Shown here piece after piece: positions 9,374 through 18,332 of a DNA stretch of 64,000 nucleotides (within the stretch, counting starts at the first letter, position 1; every line of letters starts with the position of its first letter). The DNA comes from Hyphomonadaceae bacterium (GTDB lineage Bacteria > Pseudomonadota > Alphaproteobacteria > Caulobacterales > Hyphomonadaceae). A program made the translations under genes and the position numbers. The notes under the pieces are model-generated. The model saw nothing but the letters and a program-made list of their open reading frames with translations. It was not told where the DNA came from and made no database searches. The DNA lies in the NCBI GenBank assembly GCA_024742355.1, contig JANSYM010000002.1, positions 62,001 through 126,000 of the forward strand, written 5' to 3'.

Positions 9374-10789
9374 ATGAGCGAGATCAAACCAATTCATATC
9401 ATTGGCGGCGGCATGGCCGGTTCCGAAGCCGCCTGGCAAGCCGCGAACATGGGCGTGCCGGTCATTCTGCATGAGATGCGCGGCGTCAAAGGCACTGAAG
9501 CGCACCAGACTGACAAACTGGCGGAATTGGTCTGTTCGAATTCGTTTCGCTCGGATGACCATCAACTCAACGCGGTCGGCGTCCTGCATGAGGAAATGCG
9601 CCGCGCCAATGGCATCATCATTCCGACGGCGGACCAGCACCAGGTGCCTGCCGGGAGCGCGCTTGCGGTCGACCGGGAAGGTTTTGCTGAAGCTGTAACG
9701 GCGCGGCTCGAGGCGCATCCACTGATCACAATCGTGCGCGAGGAAATCTCAGGGCTGCCACCAGAAGACTGGGACAGCGTGATCATTGCCACCGGACCAC
9801 TGACCTCCCTGCCCCTGGCAGAAGCCATCCGCGCGCATACGGGCGAAGACGATCTCGCCTTTTTCGACGCGATTGCGCCGATTATCTATCTCGACAGTAT
9901 CGATATGGACAAAGCCTGGCGCCAGTCTCGCTATGACAAGCCGGGTCCGCATGGAGACACCGCGGCCTATATCAACTGCGCCATGGATGAGCAGCAATAT
10001 AACGCCTTCATCGACGCGCTGATCGACGGCGAGAAGACCGAATTCAAGGACTGGGAAAAGGACACGCCCTATTTCGAAGGCTGTCTGCCGATCGAAGTGA
10101 TGGCGGAGCGTGGGCGGGAGACGTTGCGCTTTGGCCCGATGAAACCGGTCGGCCTGACCAATCCGCACAATCCCGAGGTCAAAGCCCATGCCATCGTGCA
10201 GCTGCGGCAGGACAATGCGCTCGGGACTCTGTGGAACATGGTCGGGTTTCAGACCAAGCTTAAATATGGCGCCCAGTCGGATATTTTCCGCACCATTCCC
10301 GGGCTCGAGAATGCGCAATTTGCACGGTTGGGCGGAATCCACCGCAACACGTTCCTGAATTCACCCAAGCTTCTGGATCAGCGGCTGCGCCTGAAATCCA
10401 TGCCGCGCATTCGGTTTGCCGGTCAGGTGACGGGCGTTGAAGGCTATGTCGAAAGCGCCGCCATGGGCTTGCTGGCGGGTCGGTTTGCGGCGGCGGAGCG
10501 GCTTGGTCTGGACATGCCCAATCCGCCGGAAACGACAGCGCTCGGTGCCCTGGTGAAACACATCACAGGCGGTCATCTGGAAGGCAAAGCGAGCTTTCAG
10601 CCTATGAACGTGAATTTCGGCCTGTTCCCGCCGGCTGATCCTGACAGCGTGCCGACCAAGGATCCGGAGACCGGAAAACGCCTACGCGGCAAGGACAAAG
10701 GCCGCGCCAAGAAACGCGTCCAGGCGGCCCGGGCGTTGCGTGATGTTGATCTTTGGCTAACCGAACAACCAACATCCGTCCCCGCCTGA
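9374..10789 (+). CDS. trmFO: Methylenetetrahydrofolate-tRNA-(uracil-5-)-methyltransferase
   Basis: TrmFO makes 5-methyluridine at position 54 of the tRNA T-loop, using methylene-THF and FAD instead of S-adenosylmethionine. The 471-residue protein starts [13 protein letters not shown]; the FAD-binding glycines are GGGMAG (11-16), and the CSNSFRSDD segment with the conserved cysteine follows. The open frame extends far upstream, but only as the shadow of pmbA. The C-terminus is rich in lysine and arginine ([10 protein letters not shown]). It diverges from pmbA and is followed 47 bases later by nnrD. Confidence 0.95.
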   Translation: MSEIKPIHIIGGGMAGSEAAWQAANMGVPVILHEMRGVKGTEAHQTDKLAELVCSNSFRSDDHQLNAVGVLHEEMRRANGIIIPTADQHQVPAGSALAVDREGFAEAVTARLEAHPLITIVREEISGLPPEDWDSVIIATGPLTSLPLAEAIRAHTGEDDLAFFDAIAPIIYLDSIDMDKAWRQSRYDKPGPHGDTAAYINCAMDEQQYNAFIDALIDGEKTEFKDWEKDTPYFEGCLPIEVMAERGRETLRFGPMKPVGLTNPHNPEVKAHAIVQLRQDNALGTLWNMVGFQTKLKYGAQSDIFRTIPGLENAQFARLGGIHRNTFLNSPKLLDQRLRLKSMPRIRFAGQVTGVEGYVESAAMGLLAGRFAAAERLGLDMPNPPETTALGALVKHITGGHLEGKASFQPMNVNFGLFPPADPDSVPTKDPETGKRLRGKDKGRAKKRVQAARALRDVDLWLTEQPTSVPA

Positions 10790-10836
10790 CTATAATTTTG
10801 CTGTCTGGACAGCGACGTACGGCGTATGATGGTTGA

Positions 10837-11610
10837 ATGAAATCGTTCAATACTCCTGACTTGTGGCTCTCGGCATTGCCGCAACCCAACGCCGACGATC
10901 ACAAATACACGCGTGGCCATGCCGTGATTGTCGGCGCCAATAATTATACCGGGGCGACCCGCCTGGCGGCAGCATCCTGTTCGCGGATTGGCAGCGGGCT
11001 CGTGACGGTGCTGAGCCCGAGCCAGGCCCCCGTCTACCGTATGACGCTGCCAGCAGATATTATGGTGCGTGAAGATTCCCTGGCTGACATCAATCGCCCG
11101 ACGGTCGTCCTGGCCGGCCCTGGCGGATGCGATGACGCGGCGGCTGAAGCCATTCGCGCTTCGGACACTCAGCTCAACCTCGTCCTGGACGCCGATGCCA
11201 TCCGGCTGTGTGGTCTGCTTGGTCATGAAACACAGGTGGCAACGCCGCATGCCGGTGAATTCCAGAAATATTTCGGAGACTTGTCCGATGACCCGCCCGC
11301 AAAAGTGGGGGAAATCGCCCGTGCCCGGAACATCACGCTGGTTTTGAAAGGCGCGAAAACGCTCATCGCCGCGCCGGATGGGCGACTGGTAGAGAACACG
11401 CATGCTTCACCCTACCTCGCCAAAGCTGGCAGCGGCGATGTCCTGGCGGGGATGATTGCCGGACTGGTCGCGCAGGGCATGCCGGCGTTCGAAGCAGCCT
11501 GCGCCGGTGTGTGGATGCACGGCGATGCCAGTCTGCGGATTGGTCCGGGCCTCATCCCGCAGGATCTGATTGCAGAATTTCGGGCTGTTCTCGGGGCGCT
11601 ACTGGCCTAA
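10837..11610 (+). CDS. nnrD: ADP-dependent NAD(P)H-hydrate dehydratase
   Basis: This 257-residue cytosolic enzyme of the ribokinase-like YjeF C-terminal family repairs hydrated NADH and NADPH. Family signatures are VIVGANNYTGA, TPHAGEF and KAGSGDVLAGMIAG, the last forming the nucleotide and catalytic site. The protein lacks the N-terminal epimerase domain that is fused to it in many bacteria (Nnr/YjeF), so the epimerase must lie elsewhere or be missing. It follows trmFO on the same strand, and its stop overlaps that of the convergent GST gene by 12 bases. Confidence 0.9.
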   Translation: MKSFNTPDLWLSALPQPNADDHKYTRGHAVIVGANNYTGATRLAAASCSRIGSGLVTVLSPSQAPVYRMTLPADIMVREDSLADINRPTVVLAGPGGCDDAAAEAIRASDTQLNLVLDADAIRLCGLLGHETQVATPHAGEFQKYFGDLSDDPPAKVGEIARARNITLVLKGAKTLIAAPDGRLVENTHASPYLAKAGSGDVLAGMIAGLVAQGMPAFEAACAGVWMHGDASLRIGPGLIPQDLIAEFRAVLGALLA

Positions 11611-12210
11611 CCGGTTGACGACATTGCCGAAATGGCGACCGATATTGGCATAGTCTTCCTGAGGTTTCCAACGCATGACGCCGCAAAACCCGCATGTCAG
11701 GAACAAGGTTATATCGGCAATTGAGAAGCGATCCGCAGCAATCCAGTCCTTGCCTGCGAGATGCTGATCGAGGCGTTCGGCAAATTTCCTGACGCTCTTT
11801 TCCGCTTTGGCCGCCGCCTCTGGCAATTGCGGCTTTTCCAGCGGTGCCATGACCGGATGCGCATTGCGGAACCAGGTGGCGAACTGGGCCATCATCATGA
11901 ATTCAACGCGGCGATCCCACATCTCGATCAAGCCTTTTTCCAGCGCGTCTGACCCCATCAGGTTGGGTTCCGGGAACATGTGCTCGAAAAAGCTGCAGAT
12001 CGCCCGGCTCTCGGTGATTGCGGTGCCATCGTCGAGGACAAGGACGGGCACCTGGGCGAACGGGGACAATTCGCGATAGTCCGGCTGTTTATGCTCGCCT
12101 TTCATGATCGAGATTTCGACAATCTCGACGGCATCCAGTCTGCCTTTGGCTTTCAGGAAATTGAAGGTCCGTTCCGGATTGACCGCCTGAGGCGCGTGAT
12201 AGAGTTTCAT
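11599..12210 (-). CDS. Glutathione S-transferase family protein
   Basis: A 203-residue protein with a thioredoxin-like N-terminal domain and an all-helical C-terminal domain. The glutathione-binding features are QVPVL with its cis-proline and the ITESRAIC segment, where Glu-Ser normally contact glutathione. It conjugates or reduces with glutathione in the cytosol; the substrate is not predictable. It lies just downstream of the TonB receptor/nupC pair on the same strand but reads as a separate function. Confidence 0.9.
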   Translation of the reverse strand: MKLYHAPQAVNPERTFNFLKAKGRLDAVEIVEISIMKGEHKQPDYRELSPFAQVPVLVLDDGTAITESRAICSFFEHMFPEPNLMGSDALEKGLIEMWDRRVEFMMMAQFATWFRNAHPVMAPLEKPQLPEAAAKAEKSVRKFAERLDQHLAGKDWIAADRFSIADITLFLTCGFCGVMRWKPQEDYANIGRHFGNVVNRLGQ

Positions 12211-12234
12211 CGGAGGCTCCTGTGCCGTGACTGC

Positions 12235-14367
12235 TTATTCAAATGTCTTGCGGATGCCGAACGTCACGTTCAGCGGTTCGCCCGGGAAATAACGTTCATT
12301 CCCAAACGCGAAATCGGCGCGATCAGCGTATTTTTCATCGGTCAGATTGCGCACGATCACAAAGGCTTCGAGAGCGTCATTCACCGCATAATTACCGCGC
12401 AGATTGGTCACCAGATGCCCGGGATAATCCTGTGTGTTAGCGGCATTGGTAAAATAGTCGCCGACATAATCTGCCGACAATTGCACGCTTACCGAGTCGC
12501 TCGGCAGCCAGGTCAGTGCCAGATTTGCCAGCCATTCTGGCGCCGTGTCGATCTGATTGCCATCCCGGATGATTTCATTCCCGGCTTCCCCGATGCGGTC
12601 GAATGTATACGTCTGATCGGACCAGCTCAGATTTCCGCCCAGCGTGAAGTGCTCGCTCAGAATCCAGTTGGCGGCGAGTTCAATACCCTGGTGCCGGGTC
12701 GATCCATCTGTGACATTGAGCCCGTCGGAATCCCGAAAGAAGAAATTGTCCTTGTCAGCGCTATAGGCGGCCACGTCGAAGACAAGGTCGCCGTTGAGCG
12801 CCGTACCGCGCAGGCCCAGTTCGAAACTGTCCAGCGTTTCCACGCCAGCCTCTGCAATGCCCTGACGCGATTGCAAGCGATAGAGGTCGCTGGCTTGTGG
12901 AGCGCGGCTGCCCCGGGCGTAATTCGCGTAAAGGCTGATCGTTTCCGAGGCCTCGTAAACCAGCCCGAGTTTTGGGGTGACGAAGTCGAAATCGTCCGTG
13001 CGGTCTGCAGGAACGTTGAACCGGCCATTGATCCCGACCGGTGCATCCGTGTCATAGTCATAGGCGTGAACTTCGCCGCGCAGTCCGCCGAACACGGTCA
13101 GTCGATCACTGACCTCAAGATCGAGTTCGCCCCAAAGAGCGCCGACCTGGGTCTGGACCGAATAGTCATAGTGGACCCCTTGCGGGAATTGATCGTTTGC
13201 TGGATTGAACCCGAACGTTGGTCGCGTCTGCGTTTCCTCCAGATAACCACTGGCCAGATCGACATCGAGACCAGCGCGCCAGGTCAGCGTCTCGCTTGCC
13301 TCGCGCTCGAACCGAGTCATGACACCGATGGCGCTGTGGCCGTTCTCTTCAAACCCGCGATATGGCAGGAAATGCTGGCGAAAATCCATGTATTGTGTGC
13401 GCGCAAAGGGAGTGATGGCGAGCTGCCCGCCCCATTGTTCGCGCTCGAGACGGATAGCGCCACGGGCCGCCCAGGCATCGCGATAGGCAAGCGGATCGTC
13501 ATTGGCGCGCGCGATGTCGCGATCCTCATAGGCGTCCGGGCCTTGAATAAAATCAGCGGTCTCCTGCTCCAGATAGGACGCAGCCCCCCAGGCGGTGACG
13601 TTCCAACCTTTGAACACGGTTTCGACGACGCCTGAGCCTTTCAACTGCAACAGGCCGGTATCATCGCGCCAGCCGACATCTTTCTGGGCCGAGAGTGAGG
13701 CCCGTCCAAGATAGCCCTGATCATAGATGAAATCGGTCTTGTATCGTCCCAGTGACCCATAGGAGGCATTCAGCTGCTTCAGTGCCTCTCCGCTCGGATC
13801 TGCGAGGATGACATTGATCAGGCCGTGTACAGCGTTTGACCCGTATTTGGCAGAGCCAGGTCCGCGAACGACTTCGATCGCCTCAGCCGTCTCGTGATGC
13901 GGCTCCAGCAGGCTGTTGACGTTGCCGAAGGCTGGCGACCGGGTTGGCACGCCATTCTCAAGGATCAGGAAACTCCCCTGCCCTGCACCGCCTGTGAGGA
14001 CAGGAGAGCGGATCGCGATCAGGTGTTCCTGGCCTGAATTGGTGTGAATATTGACGCCCGGGAGTGTGTTCAAAACATCCGCCGGATGGTCGGCAGAGAT
14101 GCGCTCAATCGTTTCGGCATTGACGATGGAAACGGTTCCGGCGCTGAGCGGACTGCGGTCACCATAGGTCACAATCGTCGAGAGCACACGGTTCTTGCGG
14201 CTGACGCAAAATGGCGACACGGGGCCGTCAGGGTCCAGACCGCGCTCGCGCATACAGTCGGCGATTTCGGCGCGCCGCGCTTTCTCATCGTCCTCATAGG
14301 CAAATTGCGCGTTCGCGGTCGCAGCTACGCCAAGCGCAGCACTGGTCAATAAGATCGTTCTGATCAT
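12235..14367 (-). CDS. TonB-dependent outer membrane receptor, probably for nucleosides
   Basis: A 710-residue outer membrane receptor with a signal peptide ending ATANA near residue 20, a possible TonB box STIVTYGD, a plug domain (ADVLNTLPGVNI, VEVVRG-like IEVVRGPGSAKYG) and a beta barrel ending GIRKTFE with the usual C-terminal aromatic. Between signal peptide and TonB box is an extra segment of about 35 residues carrying two cysteines (ADCMRERG, PFCVS). The gene begins nine bases after nupC on the same strand, so the likely cargo is a nucleoside. That is inferred from context, as described for Omp-Nuc receptors in other proteobacteria. Confidence 0.88.
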   Translation of the reverse strand: MIRTILLTSAALGVAATANAQFAYEDDEKARRAEIADCMRERGLDPDGPVSPFCVSRKNRVLSTIVTYGDRSPLSAGTVSIVNAETIERISADHPADVLNTLPGVNIHTNSGQEHLIAIRSPVLTGGAGQGSFLILENGVPTRSPAFGNVNSLLEPHHETAEAIEVVRGPGSAKYGSNAVHGLINVILADPSGEALKQLNASYGSLGRYKTDFIYDQGYLGRASLSAQKDVGWRDDTGLLQLKGSGVVETVFKGWNVTAWGAASYLEQETADFIQGPDAYEDRDIARANDDPLAYRDAWAARGAIRLEREQWGGQLAITPFARTQYMDFRQHFLPYRGFEENGHSAIGVMTRFEREASETLTWRAGLDVDLASGYLEETQTRPTFGFNPANDQFPQGVHYDYSVQTQVGALWGELDLEVSDRLTVFGGLRGEVHAYDYDTDAPVGINGRFNVPADRTDDFDFVTPKLGLVYEASETISLYANYARGSRAPQASDLYRLQSRQGIAEAGVETLDSFELGLRGTALNGDLVFDVAAYSADKDNFFFRDSDGLNVTDGSTRHQGIELAANWILSEHFTLGGNLSWSDQTYTFDRIGEAGNEIIRDGNQIDTAPEWLANLALTWLPSDSVSVQLSADYVGDYFTNAANTQDYPGHLVTNLRGNYAVNDALEAFVIVRNLTDEKYADRADFAFGNERYFPGEPLNVTFGIRKTFE

Positions 14368-14376
14368 GTTTTGGGG

Positions 14377-15654
14377 TTAGCTCCCGAAGAAGAGTGTAGC
14401 TGGTAGCGCCCCCACAACAGCGCCAGAAAGACATGTTGCCAACGTGCCCGCCACCAGGGTTTTCCAGGCGAGTTCCAGGAAAGTGGTTCGACGGGCGGGC
14501 TCAATGATCGACAATCCGCCGATCAGGATGCCGATCGAGCCGAAATTTGCAAAGCCGCAAATGGCGTGCGCTGTGATCATGGTCGAGCGCTCGGACAAGC
14601 CTTCACCGCCTTCGCCCGCCAGTTGCAGGAAGGCGACAAATTCGGTCAGAACGGTCTTGATGCCGATGAGTGAACCAGACTGGGCCGCTTCGGCCATGGG
14701 CACGCCAACCATGTACATGATGGGCGCGAATACCCAGCCGAGCACCCGTTCGATCGAGAGCGGAGCGCCCATGACGTCAGGGAGCGCGCCGAGGCCGGAA
14801 TTGACGAGGAAGAGCAGCGCAAATGCCGCAATCAGCATGGTCACGATATTGGCGAGGATCTTCAATCCGTCCGAGGCGCCCGTCGCGAATGCATCCATGG
14901 TCGATTCGTATTCGAAATCCGGTTCATGCGCGCGCAGCTTGGAATCCACACTTTCCGGAACCATGACCAGCGCCAGGGCGACGGCCGCAGGTGCCGCGAT
15001 CAAGGATGCTGCCAACAATTGGCCAAGCGCGTTCGGCAATACGTCCTTCAGGAATACGCCGTACAGGACGAGCACACTGCCCGCCACCGTGGCAAATCCT
15101 GCGACCATGAGAATAAAGATCTCTGAACGCGACATGCCTTTCAGGTAAGGTTTCACCAATACTGGCGCTTCGGTCATGCCCATGAACACGTTGGCGGATA
15201 CGGCCAGCGATGTTGCCCCGCCAAGCCCCATGCCTTTGCGGAAAACGAAGGCAAACCCCTTGGTGACCCAGCGCAGGATGTGCCAGTGCCACAGGATTGC
15301 GGACAGTGCCGCGACCACGATGATCAGTGGCAGGAGGTGGACGGCGAAGATCGGTCCAGGCTGACCGGTAAGCTGTTCCCACCCCGCTTGGGTACCGAAT
15401 GCCGGGCCAAATACGAATTGCGTGCCGTATGCGGTCGCATCGATCAGGCTGTCGACCACGATGTTCGCGGCGAACAGAGCTTCACGAATGATGGGAATGC
15501 CGAACAGAATGAGCGCGAAGGCGAACTGAATGCCAACAGCGCCAACAACGATCTTCCACGGAAAGCGTTTCTTGTTCTCCGAAAGGCCCCAGGCGATCGC
15601 GAAAATCATGGCGATGCCAATCAGCGCCCGTGCATTATCCCAGCCCCATTCCAT
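14377..15654 (-). CDS. nupC: Concentrative nucleoside transporter, NupC family
   Basis: A 425-residue inner membrane transporter that couples nucleoside import to an ion gradient. It has about ten hydrophobic segments and family segments such as VFMGMTEAPVLVKPYL and ITAHAICGFANFGSIGI, which contain the conserved nucleoside-binding and gating residues. It precedes the TonB receptor by nine bases, forming an outer-plus-inner membrane nucleoside uptake pair. Upstream are a short hairpin and the dyad GTATTG-N7-CAATAC, which may be regulatory. Confidence 0.93.
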   Translation of the reverse strand: MEWGWDNARALIGIAMIFAIAWGLSENKKRFPWKIVVGAVGIQFAFALILFGIPIIREALFAANIVVDSLIDATAYGTQFVFGPAFGTQAGWEQLTGQPGPIFAVHLLPLIIVVAALSAILWHWHILRWVTKGFAFVFRKGMGLGGATSLAVSANVFMGMTEAPVLVKPYLKGMSRSEIFILMVAGFATVAGSVLVLYGVFLKDVLPNALGQLLAASLIAAPAAVALALVMVPESVDSKLRAHEPDFEYESTMDAFATGASDGLKILANIVTMLIAAFALLFLVNSGLGALPDVMGAPLSIERVLGWVFAPIMYMVGVPMAEAAQSGSLIGIKTVLTEFVAFLQLAGEGGEGLSERSTMITAHAICGFANFGSIGILIGGLSIIEPARRTTFLELAWKTLVAGTLATCLSGAVVGALPATLFFGS

Positions 15655-15717
15655 CAGCGTTTCCTCACTTGGTTGTTTCCCGGAGAAAGGACTAACCCGC
15701 TCTCCCCGAGCGGGCTA

Positions 15718-15736
15718 GTATTGTTGACAGCAATAC
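15718..15736. promoter_or_regulatory. Dyad upstream of nupC
   Basis: GTATTG (15718-15723), seven bases, CAATAC (15731-15736). It lies 64 bases before the nupC start, next to the stop of the VOC gene and beyond a CCCGCT/AGCGGG hairpin (about 15696-15713). It could be an operator for the nucleoside uptake operon. Confidence 0.3.
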
Positions 15737-15739
15737 GGT

Positions 15740-16108
15740 CTAGCCGAGCTTGCAGACGCAGATCTTGTGACCGTCCGGGTCGCGGAAATAGGCGCCATAG
15801 AAGGTTGGCATGCGTTCACCGGGCTCACCTTCGCTCGGGGCACCCAGTTCCATCGCCTTTGCATAAACGCGGTCGACGGTTTCGCGATCAGGGACGCCGA
15901 GCGCCGGCATGACGCCGTTACCGTTCGTCGCAGTTTCCTCGTCATAAGGACCGCCAATCGCCAGCATCGCCTGCCCTGGTTCGATGCCATAAAAATGAAG
16001 CCGACCATTATCGAAGAAACGTTTGGCGCCCATCTCGGCAAGGACAGCGTCATAAAATTCAACGGCTTTTTCGGAATTGTTCGATCCGAGGGTGACGTAA
16101 GCAAGCAT
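15740..16108 (-). CDS. Glyoxalase/VOC superfamily protein
   Basis: A 122-residue protein of the vicinal oxygen chelate fold, seen from MLAYVTLGSNNSEKAVEFYD and the end FYGAYFRDPDGHKICV, a pattern typical of small glyoxalase/bleomycin-resistance-like proteins. I start at the ATG at 16106-16108, which has AGGAAAA just upstream; the frame is open further but has no family features. The substrate is unknown. It lies upstream of nupC on the same strand, separated by an 85-base spacer with a hairpin, and is divergent from the SDR gene. Confidence 0.88.
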   Translation of the reverse strand: MLAYVTLGSNNSEKAVEFYDAVLAEMGAKRFFDNGRLHFYGIEPGQAMLAIGGPYDEETATNGNGVMPALGVPDRETVDRVYAKAMELGAPSEGEPGERMPTFYGAYFRDPDGHKICVCKLG

Positions 16109-16261
16109 GAGATTTTCCTGTATTTTGGCTGGTCGACTAGGCACCATGCTCACCGCAGCGTGACAAGAGGTAACGCAGCGTCGACGCTTGACGTTTACGT
16201 GAGCGGATGGTGCAAGGCCTTCGCACTCGCACAATGAGTAAAAGATTTAGGAGTCACACCC

Positions 16262-17179
16262 ATGTCCATTCGTTTTGATGATCGCGTCGCTATCGTAACT
16301 GGCGCAGGCGGCGGCCTCGGTCGCCAACATGCGCTGGAACTGGCCCGTCGAGGCGCAAAAGTCGTCATCAACGATCTCGGTGGCTCGATGGATGGGTCTG
16401 GCGGCAATTCCGAGGCTGCTGAAGCCGTCGTTGCTGAGATCAAGGCGATGGGCGGCGAAGCCATCGCGAACGGTTCGTCTGTTGCCGACGATGCTGGCGT
16501 CAAGAAGATGATCGACGACACGATGAATGCCTTCGGTCGGATCGACATCATTATCGCAAATGCCGGTATCCTGCGCGACAAATCCTTCTCCAAGATGACG
16601 ACTGAGGACATCAACCTTGTCCTCGACGTTCATCTGCGCGGCACGTTCAAGCCGGTTCACGCCGCCTGGAACATCATGAAAGAGCAGAATTACGGCCGCA
16701 TCGTCGTCACCACGTCGTCAACCGGTCTCTACGGCAATTTCGGCCAGGCAAACTATGGCGCTGGCAAGCTCGGCGTTGTCGGCATGATGAATACGCTGAA
16801 AATTGAAGGCGCGAAGAACGACATTAAAATCAATGCTGTATGCCCAATCGCGGCGACCCGCATGACCGAAGGCCTGATGCCGCAAGCCATGCTGGATAAC
16901 CTAAAGCCGGAATATGTGACGCCGGGCGTCATGAACCTGGTCAAGGAAGATGCGCCGACCGGCATGATCCTGTCTGCAGGCGCTGGCGCCTTCTCGATGG
17001 CTCAAATCGTTGAAACCAATGGCGCATTCGTTGGCCAGGGCGAAGCGCTGACAGCCGAAGCAGTTGCCGCAAAGTGGGACGAAATCACCGATACATCGGT
17101 CCAGACTCACTTCGACTCTGGCTCGGGTCACGGCGCAAACATCTTTGCCCGCCTGCAGGAAGCCGCTGCAAAGGCCTGA
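16262..17179 (+). CDS. Short-chain dehydrogenase, peroxisomal multifunctional enzyme type
   Basis: A 305-residue NAD(P)-dependent dehydrogenase of the SDR superfamily. It shows the cofactor motif TGAGGGLG (13-20), NAG (100-102), serines near 152-153 and the catalytic pair Y165-K169 in YGAGK. Its length and the insertion before the active site resemble the (3R)-hydroxyacyl-CoA dehydrogenase domain of the 17-beta-hydroxysteroid dehydrogenase type 4 group, so a role in acyl-CoA or steroid oxidation is likely but not proven. RBS AGGAG precedes the start, and a strong terminator follows at 17209-17246. Confidence 0.9.
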   Translation: MSIRFDDRVAIVTGAGGGLGRQHALELARRGAKVVINDLGGSMDGSGGNSEAAEAVVAEIKAMGGEAIANGSSVADDAGVKKMIDDTMNAFGRIDIIIANAGILRDKSFSKMTTEDINLVLDVHLRGTFKPVHAAWNIMKEQNYGRIVVTTSSTGLYGNFGQANYGAGKLGVVGMMNTLKIEGAKNDIKINAVCPIAATRMTEGLMPQAMLDNLKPEYVTPGVMNLVKEDAPTGMILSAGAGAFSMAQIVETNGAFVGQGEALTAEAVAAKWDEITDTSVQTHFDSGSGHGANIFARLQEAAAKA

Positions 17180-17208
17180 TTCTCGGGCATTTCATTACAA
17201 AACACGCG

Positions 17209-17246
17209 AAACCGGCGGGTCCCTATGGCCTCGCCGGTTTTTCTTT
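17209..17246 (+). terminator. Rho-independent terminator after the SDR gene
   Basis: Perfect 9-base arms AAACCGGCG (17209-17217) and CGCCGGTTT (17232-17240), a 14-base loop, then TTCTTTT. It ends transcription of the SDR gene 30 bases after its stop. Confidence 0.8.
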
Positions 17247-17287
17247 TCTATGCTGCAGCGGGAACAGGGACTGAAGGGGAGTACCCG

Positions 17288-17674
17288 ATGCGTGTACTAT
17301 TCTTATCACTTGGGGCCGCGCTGCTGGCTGCGTGTAGCGGTGGCGATGCGCCTGATACAGACGTGACCGAGCCCGAAATTGCTGAGACGATTATTGAGGA
17401 AACAATTCCGGTTATCGATCCGACCGGCGAGACCTGCGGCGGCATTGCAGGTCTGCAATGCCCAGCTGGTTTCTTCTGTCGACAGGAGCCGGGACAATGC
17501 CTCGAGATCCTGGACGGCGCCGGCACCTGCCAACCCAAGCCTGATATCTGTACGGCCGAATATGTGCCGGTCTGCGGGTGTGATGGTCAGACCTACAGCA
17601 ATGCCTGTGAAGCGGCTTCAGCCGGCGTCAGTGTTGCGATTGAAGGCGAGTGCGACAGCCCGGACCTGCAATAG
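17288..17674 (+). CDS. Lipoprotein with a Kazal-type protease inhibitor domain
   Basis: A 128-residue secreted lipoprotein. The signal peptide ends in the lipobox LLAAC with the lipidated cysteine at residue 16, followed by an acidic linker. A cysteine-rich segment (CGGIAGLQCPAGFFC) comes next and then a Kazal-type domain whose core VCGCDGQTYSNAC is clear. Kazal domains inhibit serine proteases. AAGGGGAG precedes the ATG at 17288; an in-frame start further upstream would run through the terminator of the previous gene. The target protease is unknown, and the domain might instead bind something else. Confidence 0.85.
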   Translation: MRVLFLSLGAALLAACSGGDAPDTDVTEPEIAETIIEETIPVIDPTGETCGGIAGLQCPAGFFCRQEPGQCLEILDGAGTCQPKPDICTAEYVPVCGCDGQTYSNACEAASAGVSVAIEGECDSPDLQ

Positions 17675-17678
17675 GCCC

Positions 17679-18332
17679 TCAAAGCCGCTGAGAGACACCT
17701 TCCGAGAGCAATGCCAGGCGGTCCGGCATCTGTTCGTCGATAACGTCTTTTGACTTGCTGACCGTGCGCAGGATTTGCGGGCCCGAACTCGTCTCGATGG
17801 GCGTTACCAGCAAGCCGTCCTTGGCCAGTTGTTCAATCAATACAGCCGGAATGGTCTTCACTGCCCCGGCCAGGAGAATGCGGTCATACGGACCATGTTC
17901 CTGCATGCCCGCGAGGCCATTGCCATGGCGAATGGTGACATTCTCGACAGCGAGCTCTTCAAGGCGCTTGCGGGATTGTTCGACCAGGCGCTCATAGCGT
18001 TCTATTCCATATACATGGCGGCAAATCTGGCTGAGCAGCGCTGCGGTATAGCCAGACCCCGACCCAATCAGCAAAACGCGTTCTTCTTTGCCAGGCGAGA
18101 TCTGCAAGGCACGCAACAGCTTCGCCGTCACGATCGGGCGCGGAATACTCTGCCCGCACGGGATTGGAAGCGCGCAATCCTCCGCGACCATCTTGGACAG
18201 GTGCGGGGCGACAAACACGCCGCGATCAACGGTTTCCAGGGCAGTCAGGACACCATCATCCGTCACTCCCTTGCGTCGCAGCGACAGAACCAGCCGCGCG
18301 GCTCTCAAGGGGTCAGGAATCAGGTCGGCCAT
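17679..18332 (-). CDS. pcm: Protein-L-isoaspartate O-methyltransferase family protein
   Basis: A 217-residue S-adenosylmethionine-dependent methyltransferase with the cofactor motif LLIGSGSGYTAALL and the family's substrate loop. The enzyme normally methylates damaged isoaspartyl residues so they can be repaired. In the loop usually read as GQTISQP the sequence here is GQSIPRP, so the conserved active-site serine is a proline. It overlaps surE by 13 bases in the usual serS-surE-pcm order. Membership is clear; activity on isoaspartate is uncertain because of the change. Confidence 0.88.
   Translation of the reverse strand: MADLIPDPLRAARLVLSLRRKGVTDDGVLTALETVDRGVFVAPHLSKMVAEDCALPIPCGQSIPRPIVTAKLLRALQISPGKEERVLLIGSGSGYTAALLSQICRHVYGIERYERLVEQSRKRLEELAVENVTIRHGNGLAGMQEHGPYDRILLAGAVKTIPAVLIEQLAKDGLLVTPIETSSGPQILRTVSKSKDVIDEQMPDRLALLSEGVSQRL

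Noticed and set aside
11980-13635. Long forward open frame of 551 codons
   Set aside because: It is antisense to the TonB receptor gene, which has clear domains, signal peptide and barrel end; the forward product resembles nothing.
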